A stretch of 64,000 bases of DNA. Origin: Numida meleagris (lineage: Eukaryota > Chordata > Aves > Galliformes > Numididae). Shown here piece after piece: positions 20,612-32,600 of this stretch. The number at the start of each line of letters is the position of its first letter. Within the stretch, counting starts at the first letter, position 1. A program made the position numbers and the translations under genes. The DNA lies in the NCBI RefSeq assembly GCF_002078875.1, contig NC_034415.1, positions 16,217,331-16,281,330 on the forward strand, in the 5' to 3' direction. The notes under the pieces are model-generated. The model was not told the origin of the DNA. It worked only from the letters and a program-made list of their open reading frames with translations, and ran no database searches.

Positions 20612-23600
20612 GTGCGGGCGCGGGCGGGGTGTGGGAACGCGGCCCGGAGGGTGACCCGCGGGTCGCGGCCCGGCCCAGGGGACCGCGTCCACCGGGCTCC
20701 GCGGAAAGCGGGGCCGCCGAAGCGAGAGGCTGCGGCCCGCGCTCTTCGGTGAGGGGGGAGCGGCCGCGTGCCACGTGGGGCGGCTCGTTTCGTCTGAGCG
20801 CGGGACAGGTCTGGAGGCGGGGGGTGGGCACCGGGAGCGGCGCCAGCTTTCCCTTGTGCGGCGCGGGTGTGTAGCAAAGAGGTGGACCTGTTTCTGGTTT
20901 GATACCGCGGTGTGCGGAGAACTGTGCTGTAGCGCTCGGGCCGCGCTGTGCAGCGCCCCGCCCCGCCAGCAGGGGGCGCCGTCGTGCCTCACCGCCGGGC
21001 GGGGCGGCTCCGGAAGGGCGGGGCGGCTCCGGAAGGGCGGGGCGGGGCGCTGACGGCTGTCGGCGGTGCTTCCTGTCTGCGGGGTCTCGATATGCGAAGT
21101 TGCCCACTGTCCAATCCTTTGTGTGGTATTTCTGTCCCGTAGTGAGCATGGGATGTGGCATTCGGGGTACAACGTGAATCTCAGGCCTTGAGAGAAATAA
21201 TGATGTACTTTATAACTGCAGAGAAGCTCTGGTGGAGCGGGCTGCAGAGCACGCACTGACGCAGCCTTGCTGTGTGTCCAGCTCTGCAGCTGGCCCGACT
21301 TTGCTTCCCCAGAGCATCTCTGCAGCGCGTTTTAACGCAGGCAGGGCTGCAGTGTGCCTGTGGAGACGTTTCCCGCAGTGCCGTGCTGTGCATGCTGGCT
21401 GGGCTGTGACTGGCGCTGGGGCTTTCCTTCTGAAGGCCCAGGAGACTTGCTGCAATGTGCCCAGCCCCGGCCCAGCATGGCAACCCTTTCCCCAAGAACC
21501 GTTTTCTGCTTTCAGATGTCAGACGTGTGGTGAAGAGGAGGCCAAGTATCGGTGTCCACGATGCATGAAGTATTCATGCAGGTATCTTATCTGAATTAAG
21601 CTGTTTCAGTTCTGTTTACTGTTCTGTTGAATGTGATGCTAATGGGGGTTTTTGGTGTTTCAGCCTGTTATGCGTGAAGAAGCACAAGCTTGCCCTGAGC
21701 TGTAATGGAGTCAGGGACAAAACCGCATTCGTCTCTGTGACTGACTTTACTGACTTGAACCTTCTGAGTGGTAACAACATTCCTGATGCTTTTCAAAATT
21801 CATTATTTCTAATAGTTCAGTGCTACATTTTTTTTCTATTCTGTATTTTTGTTGTTGTTTTTTTTTTTACCTTCAGATTATCGTTTCCTGGAAGATGTGG
21901 GAAGGACGGCTGATGCTGCTGCTCGAGATCTGTCTGTGCATCGGCCGACAACAAATAAATTCGTAAGTTTCACGTGAGTGATGTGACCACTGGGCATGGG
22001 TACGTTGCCTTTGAATTCCACTGAGGTGCTCCCAATCTGGGTTTCAGGACTGGAGTCTCCGCTGTGAAGGTATGAATGACTCCGAATTTTGGAGAAGTCT
22101 CAGGGCTTATGTAATAGCAGCATTGATGGCTACATCCAATTGCTTGGAAGAGTAAATTGCTAGCAGCATGCACATTCTTAAAATATTGCATGCGTGGTTG
22201 TTCTTTCTGTAGTTTTCCTATAATCCAAATAATATTATTCAGATTAAAAAATATATGTTTTCTTTTATTTTTGATAGATCAATTACTTGCGAAACAGAGC
22301 TCGAAGGCATAATATCAATCTGAAGACACTGCCCATTGGATTCACAAAAAGAAAAGAAAATTCAACTATCTTCAATAAGAAGTGAGTCACCAGTTGGCTA
22401 CCAGGCAACAACGTTTTGCTTTCACTGGTCTAGTATTAGATATGGAGATTGGAGGCCCTGCCTGCGGCAGGGGGGTTGGAGCTTGGTGGTCCCTGAGGTC
22501 CCTTCCAGCCCAAGCCATTCTGTGATTCTATGTGAATGTAAATTCATACTGACGTGCTCACTTTCAAAATCTATTAGATGCACAGCTTTTCTACAAAAAC
22601 TATTTAGATTTAGTATTTCCTGCTGCAGTTCTTATTTTTTAGGTTCTTTGAGTTCAGTTTAGTAACTTATGCAATTTGTGCTTTATTTTGAAAACTACCA
22701 ACATGAGGAGGAGGAGGAATCAGTGCTATTGCATATGTCATCTGTAAATGACATTGTGAAGGTTTTTTAGGGCTTTGTTGTTAGCAGAAAACTTTTCTTT
22801 AAAGGTTTATGACAGAGGAGTGATGTAGAATGGTTATGGAAGATTCCTGTCTCTGAAGAAACTGCCTTGAAGTCGGAGATGGGTCACTCCTAATCCAGTT
22901 ATTTCTGTTGCAGCCATCGTAGGATTGGCGTATGCTGGAGTATTTGTAGGGAAAAGTCTGGGAGAGAATTTCAGATGTTCTTTCCTTTATCCACTCCTGT
23001 GAGTTTTCTCTGATACTTAGACTTTTTACTGTGAAAATACTTTAAAATACCGAAAAAAAAAGATGTGCCTTCTTTAGTTCTAGTAGTAATCAGGTATGCC
23101 AGATCCAGATTCTCGTTTTTTTTCTCAGTCTTAGCTTTGGTGGCAAGTTCTGTTTTCCATATGCATTTTTCCCCCTATTCTGTGTGACTTAAAAACGGTG
23201 ACCTATAGATAGGGGAGGTGCTCCAGTGGGGACCAGCCACAAGATGTCCCTCTTGGACAGACAACAAACCGAGCTGTTCAGCAACCCCCCTGTCATTTGC
23301 TCCTATCATCTGTTCTGTTCTGGAACAGAGGAACACCATAATGTTTTCTGCTCTTAAGAGGATAGGAAGGAACCGTTTGCAAATGCTGTCCAAAGGTACA
23401 GGGTATGCTCTGGGATTACTTCGAGAATGACATTTCCTCTCTTGTACTACTTCTGTTATTCGTGTAACAGTGGGCACAAATGGTTTGAATTCAGTGGCAT
23501 AGGTTAAGAACTGTTTTATTTTTTGTCCTTGACATGTTGTGCCTGCTCTGTATGTGGGTGCTGGAGAAATCAAACCCAGAGTGTGATCGAAACAAAAAGC

Positions 23601-26600
23601 ATCTATCAGCCATGTAACGCCTGTCCCGTGTGACTTCAAGATACGACACATTACTTTGTTGAATATTACAATCAAATGGGGAAAGCTGTGCGCATAGTTG
23701 CTCTGTGTGAGGTTAACACCTGGTAGTTGCCAGAGTCTGGTGTGTCTGCATTCTGTAGATCTGAGCCCCCAGTCATGCTGTGTATCAGCCAGCATTTGGG
23801 GAAAGGTTGCTACAGAGGGTAGAGGTTGGAAGCAGCTCCACATACATGTGTGGAAAGCTGGGTGCCTGCTCAGATGGCTCCTTCACACTCTCCACGTGAG
23901 CCAAGCTGCTGGGCTGTTTGAGGGGGGAGAGCCATCCAAAGCGAGGAAGTACAAGATGTGTTCTGGTGTCATCCCCTGCCTCTGCCAGCTCTGCAGGGCA
24001 AGTCTGTCATTGTTCAGATGTGTTAGCCTCTCTTCATTTCCTAGCTTCCATTAGTTTGTTTGCGAAAGTCAGTGTTGTGAAAGCATACGTGCCAGTGCTG
24101 GGTAACACGTGGATTAGACTAACCTGTAATATCAAATAATGCAGATAATAGAGGATCTTTGGCAAATGGAGTTTGAGTCAGGTTTGTGAACTCTTACCTC
24201 TGGGCTATCTGGCTTGCAAATAGCTTAGGACACCTTACTGATGTGAATAAAATGTAGCGTGGAGCCTTGGGATTAGCAGCAGTTAAGTGATCATCAGTGC
24301 TATGGAAGCTGCTTTGAGGTGCATCTGAAAACCCTAAAAAGTCAGTCTTTAGTCTTGAACTAGGTGAAGATAATTAGAACTAATTTTTTCAAGTGTTACT
24401 GCTCTTAAGAATTTACCAAAGAGTTACATAGGCTGGTTTTGGGGATCTCATTACTCTTCCGGAGCTATTAAACTTGAATTCAGCTATCACTTAGTGCATA
24501 GTTCTGCTTGCTTTCCAGGACCCACAGAAGTGACCTCACAAGCAAAGAAGTGCTGCTCTGGAGTGAGCAGAGAGCACGACCTTGGTGCGTTTCAGTCATC
24601 TGTAATTTTTCAGACCATCCCCATGTGAAAACAAGTAGTTTGTGAGTTCTGTAGCTGAGATTATTTTCTTTTTTTTTTTAATAGTGGATCTGATGGTCAT
24701 TTCATTTATTTATAGAAGTAGAGAGGACAGTAGTTTTATTTGTTAAAGATAATGGTAGTTTGGTTTCTCTGACCTTAGCAGTCTCCTTTTGATTTATACG
24801 GGGCTCTCAGCTCAAGACCATGGTGTTTGCTTATTGCACACGTGGTCAGTAACATCTCCTGCTGCTGGGAGATCCCTTGACAGAAGACCATATGTGTTAC
24901 AGCGGAATTGTTCTTCAGCTTCTTCACCAATTGTCTCGTTGTTTACCATAACTAGGAAACATTTGAACTTTCTGTAGAAGTGTTGCTGTAGAAATATTTA
25001 TTGTTTATACATCAAATCCAGGAATTAGCTTAACGAAGCTCTGACAAAATGGAGGCGTCCCTTTTTGTGTGCTGTTAGAAGTACAGCAGAACTCATTTTG
25101 GCACTAGGAACATGTAGTTGGTGGGGAGAGAAGGAAACCATCATGCTCCTGTCTGATATCTTCTGTTAATGTTTGTTTGGATTCCAGAGGAGAATCTAAT
25201 CACTTATTTGGACTAAATCTTCATTGCTTAAGTAAGTCGTGAAAGGTAACGTTATCCAAAGGAGTAAATAGTGGGTACGACGTGTTTCAATTAAACCTCA
25301 ATGCATTTGATGAGAGTTCTGAGTGAATTGTGCAGTTTAAGGATAGTTTAAGGATAAGGTCACTGTTTCCTTTTCATCTCTTTTGTCAATTCAAAAACAC
25401 ATTTAAAAATCTACTAAGGCACTTACGTGGGCTCTCCAGATCCCAAAATCTTTGTAGGATCCTAGACAGATCCTAGATCTGTCTTTCAGTTGCCACCTGT
25501 ACTGTATACACCCACAGTAGTTGAAATGTCTTCCAGGGTACTGCATTAACTGTAAAACTAGTAAAGAAAATCTTTATAGCTGTGCCAAGAGCTAGCTGAA
25601 GGTAACAGCTTCATATATCACTGCTGTCTTTGTAGTATCAGCAATAAAAACCTGTTTCAGCTGTCATGAATTTAAAAATCACTTATATATAGTTCTTTGA
25701 AAAAAAATAGGGAGGAAAAATTATGTTGATTACAGAAAGTAATTATTTGGAAATTTTAGAAAAAATGAAAAGGAGACAGTTACTTTGGTGTGGAACAGTA
25801 ATGGCAGAACAGCCTGTGAAGATCTAAACACCATTCGCAGCTACATCTAACACCAGGGGAGAGGTCGTTAGCTTCTCTTTTTCTCTCTGATCAGTTTCTG
25901 TGCTTCTGAAGTAGCCAAAATGGGATGTGAAGCCAAGCAATGCAGGGATGGGCTATGATGCTGTTTTTACTGACATCAAGAATGTGCTGTGCCTCATCCA
26001 GATCTGTGCTGTTCGATAACTTTGCAGTCAGGGCCTTGGTATTCAAGCAAACCATGGATTGACGTTCCATGGCAGCTGAGTGGTATGGAATGCTTCAAGC
26101 AGTGTGAGTTGTTACTCAACTCAGGATGACTTACTCAATTAAGCATTTTTCATTTAGACAATGGACATAGTACATGTCAGTTACATTTGAAGGAAATACC
26201 GCCGCGCTGAGCCATAATGGAAAATGAAGTCAGTGAGATCTAGAGCCAGGATATCTAACTTAAATCTGAACTTGTTGTGAAGCAGCTTTGATAGCATGTA
26301 GAGTTGACATCAAGTTCTCGTATTGGGCAGGAATCAATGATGGTGAGGGATGCTTCACTTTAATAGTGGACTTCCAGGAGGTTGTTACCAATTTTTTCTA
26401 CTCAAGGAAACTTGTTGTGCAAAAGCATTGCTGTTTTTTCTATATTGCATTTGACAGCAAAGTGTGTGAGTCTATTCCAGTTCTAAGCTTCTTCCTTCCT
26501 TGCCTTCTTCTAACCAGCTCTTTCCTTTGTCTTCCCTCTTTCTGCTTATCATTTACTTTTAGGCAAGAATATTTTGAAGAGAGATGAAGTAATTAACCCT

Positions 26601-29600
26601 GGTTTAGCTTTTAGCACGCCGAAAAAAATCAGTGTTTCTGTTTTTCCAAAGTGAAACTTTCTGACAATGATATTTTTAAATTTAATGTTCAAACATCCTG
26701 ATTCGTAGCTCTTTCTGTTCATTAATCCATAGGCTAGATTGTGCCTGGAAGGGGGAGGGAGGATGAGAGTCTGAAAAGATCCCTCTTAAGCTGATTATAC
26801 AGCTGCAGTGATGAACTGAGTCTGCCTCAGTGAGCCCACAGCAAACTGGTCTTGCATGTGAAATCAGAATGTGCTGCGTGGTCACAGTTTCTGCAAACAC
26901 GGAGAGTATTCCTGACAGGTAGCAGATAGCTAGAAGTATTTCTGGAACATTTCTCATTCAAGTGTCTGTGTTAGAAACATCCCTACAGACTGCATACATG
27001 CTTCTGTCATCATTGTCACGCCTTGCTGTTTCCCCTTCGGAGGGAAGTATCTGCAGTACCTTACTTTGAAGGTCTTGATTTATAGATTTGACAGGAAAGT
27101 CCGCATCACAATAAGTGTTGGTCACTTAAAATAGATGAGTATGGTCTGATGGAACAAATTAGTGGTGAATTAAATGGAAAAAAATGCTAAAAAGGCTCAA
27201 GTTAGTTGATAATGTGTTTATAAAAGTCTCATCCGATGCTTCTTTCAATTGTTAAGATGAGGAATTAGAAAACTTTGTTTCACTCACCTTGCAAAAAGCT
27301 TTTGAAATTCCAGTGTACTTGCTGATTTTGAGTTGTTTCTTTTTCAGTTCAGTAATTTAAGACAGTGTCATAGCAACATGCAAAATAGCATGAAAATCCA
27401 TCAGGCAAGATGTCAGCTTTGTATTGTGTATGCAACGTAATTAATAATGTTTTGTCTCTTACTGTCCAGCTCTGGTCACACAATTTTCTTAGCTGTTTCA
27501 GACCTGATCTGCTGTAACTTGACCTCCTCATTTAAGGAGGGATCCTTCATTCTCAGTTTTAACAGGCATGAGCAGATACAGGGCAAAAATCACGAGGCAC
27601 GATCCACATACAGCTCTACTGAGTCACATGTTGCTTTGTGGACCTTAGCCACCTGTAGTTCAGTTTATTCTAATATATTAATTATTAGCTCCTTGGAGGG
27701 TTCTTGCATCTTTTTTGTGGGGGGTGAAGATAAAAGATAATACCTTTGATTGTACTTAGACTATGAGAAGTGTAGCTCAGCTGTAAAGCTTAGTTTTCCC
27801 CTAGGCATAACTTAGTAAGTCAATGATTATTTTTTTGGTAAGTGCACTTTTTAGATGCAGGCACTTTATCAATTGATGTGATAGTTAATTGAGCTTAGCA
27901 ACTAACTTGTTTACTGCTTTTTCGCTTGATTGCACATATGCTTGTCTCTGCAGGCAGCTAGATCCTGCTGGATAGTTCCATCTGCCTGATAAGTAAATTA
28001 AACAGCGTGTTTGAGCAACAGTGTGTTTATTTTTAATTGTAGCAGTACCAGAATCTTTGCACAACTGTTGCTGATTGTCTTAGATATAAAGATTCTTTGG
28101 TCTTAAGTAGTAAAAATAAAATAAAAAACTACCACTTGAAGTTCCTGTGCTTCAGATAGATACCTGGCATCTGCTTTCTAAATCGTAACTGTTTGTCACA
28201 AGTGTGAAATTCTAACCCAGAGGAAAGGGCCATGAACCTACCTTTCAGACTGTGCTTTCTCTTATGAGATTCCACTTAGAAAAAGATTGTTACACTCATT
28301 GTAGAGGATTGGAGAATTTGAAGCAGTAAAAGGAAAAATGGTTTGCCTGAGGTCAGTATTGTCTTCAGCAGGTTCCTAATCTAGAGGGACATCCTGTAGG
28401 TGATACTGCCTTTCCTAATGTGATACTGCACTGAAACCATTCTCCAGCAGTTTCTGTCCTCAGATACTAATTATGCTAGCTTTAAAGGCAGGGTGGTTTG
28501 CCAACCAACAAGTGGGAGAATGGAGCATAACATCAAGTTTTGTCTCTTACAGAAGCTTTCTGCTAGTTCTGTAAAGCATTTATTCTTTCCAGTGTCTGTT
28601 TTCACTGCTATGCGGAAAGGCATCTTCCCTCCCTGCCCCTCACACCTATTCTATTTAGGTAATCGCTGCTGTGAAAAGACAAGTAGCAGTTACCAGCTAA
28701 TAGTGAGGCATTAAGAATTGGCATTTCTTCTCTTTTCAGGGAGCAGAAGTTCTACTGGCATTTGAAGCTTGTATTTCCTCACTGTCATGCTGAATACACT
28801 TTAAAAAGGTACAGTTTGAAAAGTGGATTTTTAGAAATTATTCTATACGAATTCAAATGGAAAATATTTTGATCTATTCTTAACTATTCCTGTTATACAA
28901 GATAAACTTGAATATTATTTTGTGTCTTAAATAAAAGGGCATTCAAGTTTAAAAGGTATTTAAAGTTGTGCAGTACTTTCTTCTTTGAAGGCTAGGGAGG
29001 TTGTCAAATCAAGGGAAATATTTGATTGCTACCCCTTCCTGGCGGTGAACAAGCACTTTGTATGTTTATGGTGGAGATATCCCCTCAGTTAATGTGTTCT
29101 GCTCTCACGGGGCAGAGGTGCAGCAAGATTTCCATTCCCTCTTTGCCTGCATTCTGAAGCTGACCTGCACATATGATGAAATGTTTGCATTGTGTGCTTT
29201 GTAGGAAAGCCCACAAGTGCGTTTTGTAAAAGCCAAAAATTCAGCTTTTATTGTCAAATGTTTCTCTCCTTTTTTCCTAGTCTAAGGGTGGATGTGAAAC
29301 ATGCCTGTGTCTACTTCTTAGGGCTGTACAAACAGCATGTTATGCTTCAGGGTTTGGAACTAGAGATACTCATCTGTTCACTCCCTGCAGATGCCGATGA
29401 AGTCTTAGTGTTGAAATTGAGATGGAATTGTCAATTACCTGGGCTGTATTGATCCATGTTTGTAATCCACCCATGAAGTATTCAGGTGTACCACCATAGC
29501 GTGCAAACATACAGCTTTCTCCAAATGACTCAGATAATAGAGTTCTGTGTGCATGATGAACCATGTCTCACGTATTTGATTTTTATCTTTGGGGAAAGGG

Positions 29601-32600
29601 TGCCAGAGGATAAAACGCTCGCTGATATCCTTAAGCCCTACGTTGATCCAGTGGAGTCAGATCCTGTAGTTTGTCAAAGGTGCGTATTGAATAGCTTTCT
29701 GCATTGTCCATATACTTCGCTAATAAAAGACGGGAGTGGTTCTGAGCAGATTGCTTAACCTCACTGCACTTCAGACATGGAGGGCTGAGGTCCCTGTCAG
29801 CTCTACAGCTTTAATTGCTGTGATGAAAACCATACCAACTTTCACCAGCCAAATAACCCTGGAATATAGCCACCACATTTAAACCAGGAGAAGATAATGG
29901 AGATTTATAACATAAAGATCAAATAAAGCAACTCTTATTCTAAGAAATGTGACGTAATTCAGTGGGGGTGACAGTGATCCTTTTGTTTGGAGGAGTTAGA
30001 AAGACATACCAATAATGACAGTCCTAATTTTTAGGTGTTTAACATGACAAAAATGCGCTTTTTTAATGAAGAAATAAATGCTTTTGCTTGTGACATATAA
30101 AAGATTCTCATCTTTTACAGATGGTAGGAGGAAGAGTCTGAGGTACGTCAGTGTTTCTTCATTTCTGTTGCATATTCTTTTTTTCAGATTAAAGGTTTAT
30201 ACAATGTCTCCTCAGTCAGATATACAAATTTTAATGAAAATAGAGAACAGGAAGCAAAACTCCACCAGGTAAGGTGGCTCTTTCGTTTGTGTTGATTAAA
30301 AACAGCAAAAAGAAGGAACACATTTCTGGCTTGTGAAGAATTGCTTTCTTTGTTTCCTGAACAGACAATAATCTTGAATTTCAAAAATGAAAGTTAAGCA
30401 AATCATTTTTGATGGTATAAATGCCATTTTGAGCATTCCACACTGTTGTCATTGTTACTGAAAAGGATATGTACCAGTTTGAATGTAGCTTATTGTGGTT
30501 GACCAGTGATTCCTAGTTAGGGTCTTTAATGTACATTCTTTTCTTCAGATGTAACAAGTGGAAATAGCGTGCTTCCCTAAAGCATGGTGTATCATTTCTA
30601 AGGGGGGAAAAAAAAGTATAGTAAAGACATTTCAGTTGTAACTGAACTTCCTGTTTGTGCTGCATTTCTTTTCCCAGTATTATTCAGAAGGGAGTAACAT
30701 ACTTGATCATTCAAGCTCCCAGAATATGAACTCCTGATGGTTTTAATTTTTTTCCTTCTTTGAAATCACTATTTGAAATCAGTTTTAAAATTTGCCATCA
30801 TAGTTCTCACCGATAAACCTGTTGCTTTTGAGTGAAATGTCTCAACTGATTTTCATTTACTTCAAGAATTGCAAATTCTGTGTTCTTAGAGGGGAAATTA
30901 AAAATGCTGGTATTGTGAGCTTCCCTGGTAAGATCAGTGTGGAAGGACCTGGGCAGGTGAAGGTTTCTGTTTTCTCTCTTTACTGTATTTTCCATGAATT
31001 TGGTGCAGGCAGTTCACCCGTTCAGGTTGTATACAGTGGTGCAACAAAGCAAAGAAGCCTTTCTAGAACTTCATGCTGGGAAACCAGAACAATTTCTAAT
31101 TTTAAAATGTTTTTGGCAGGCTTGGATTCATCTGTTAACAGTGCTGCTCAGGACAGGTTCCTGGAGCACGAACAACTTCTGTCCCCTTCTTTGTACTCTA
31201 ATGCAGCAAAAACTGAAAATGCGTTCAGATTGTTACTGCTGTATGTCACTTTCTACTGTGTGATTGGAAAGGCAGTGTTCAGAAAATGATGCTGAATATT
31301 CATTCGTATATTTAAAATGTAGTAATTTATACATATTCTTTAGTTTTTCCCCCTGTATTTTAGTTTTAACACTTTGGGATATTTTCAGTTATAGAAGTGT
31401 TGACAACTGTTTAAATAGCTACTTGGCTTAACCTTTCAGATAGGTGCTTGCTTTTTTACATTTCAGTTTTTTAGAAAGCAAGAAAAACTTGCTTTTGCAA
31501 TGGCAGGTAAAATTCACCTCTTGAACTTTTGAAATAGGATATGTAAATTGCATAGAAGGCTTGGGAAATAAACTAGTATCAAAGTGGACAATCTCTGTTG
31601 CTCATCAGTTTCTTTTGTAACTTACCCATTTTCTTCTAAGGGTATAATGCTTCCTTAGCTCATGAAGAGAACTGAGAGCATTATTTTTCACGAAGCTTTT
31701 TAGAATAATCTCACTAAATATCCTGACATTGAGGCTCATCTGTATTCCAAGAATCGGCTCTATTGGTTGATATTAGAGTCATATATTTAATTAGTGAATG
31801 TAGATTTTAGAAAGAACTGTAGGAAGTTAACGAGAAAGTTTTTGGATTAGAAATGCACCTCCTGGTCAGTGGAGCAGGCCCAGCTTTGTCCGTGTGCACC
31901 AGTCAAGGAAGCAGCTTGTTGAAAGCAAATTCTGCTTCTGAAGGAAGGAAGAATGTTTGAAGTGATGGGATTGCCATGTCAGCAGAAAAGCATCTTTTGT
32001 CAGCATAGGCTGTGTCTCTGCCAGCAGGCTCTGGGTGTGCTTGTGCTAGCATAGCTGCTGTGACTAAGGCTCTCTGAGGGAATCTAAACTTTTACTCTAG
32101 TTGCATCTAGTTGCATATAGAGAGAATTTACTTTGGTTTCATCTACTTTATGACTCCCCACAGTTAAATTAATTAGGGTGTATGTTGTCTTGTGGTAAAA
32201 ATCAGTACCTGGAGTTGCAGTGGGAATGCTTGGACCAGATCCACTCAATGCCTAGCAGTGGCTGCTGACTGCTGCTTTGTGTCGTCTTGAATGCCACTGT
32301 CAGCTCACCCTGTGCCACCTCATTCTGTACAGTTCTGGACTCTGTTCCTGCATGGCAAAATGCTCTTTGTCACTCCGTGGGCAGGCTGGAGGAGTAGGAT
32401 TGGTATAGTCTACTAATGATGCAAATCTACATAAACAGCCTGTTACCCAAACTTTCCCTGCACGCACCAGAAATTACTTCTCCACAAGTTCAAGGTAACG
32501 GGAAGACTGTAGAAAAAAAAAAAAAATGCATGCTGTTTGGTTGGATGTTGTTTTTAGGCTTAGCAGACCATTTGAAAAAAATATTTTTTCGTAGTTGGGA

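Larger units (their letters stand above)
20380..21060 (+). promoter_or_regulatory. ZNHIT6: CpG-island promoter of ZNHIT6
   Basis: An abrupt GC- and CpG-rich block surrounds exon 1. No TATA box is evident. ETS-type elements (TTCCGG at about 20404; CCGGAAG at 21010-21016 and 21029-21035), repeated GGGCGG GC boxes and two CTCF-like motifs point to a housekeeping promoter. The transcription start is not resolvable from sequence but should lie upstream of the ATG at 20544. Confidence 0.8.
20612..21515 (+). other. ZNHIT6: ZNHIT6 intron 1
   Basis: GC-rich 5' half (rest of the CpG island with CTCF motif 2 and the duplicated ETS/GC-box unit), grading into ordinary sequence. Long open frames here on both strands are explained by lack of AT-rich stop codons. 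Confidence 0.7.

Noticed and set aside
20297..21256. Minus-strand open frames of up to 319 codons over the ZNHIT6 island
   Set aside because: They overlap a GC-rich CpG island where stop codons are rare. The peptides are Arg/Pro/Ala-rich, several overlapping frames are open at once, and the region is explained by ZNHIT6 exon 1 and its promoter.
29735..29790. MIR-like phrase 'gcttaacctcactg' in ZNHIT6 intron 7
   Set aside because: The match is too short and comes from memory only; a RepeatMasker run would decide.
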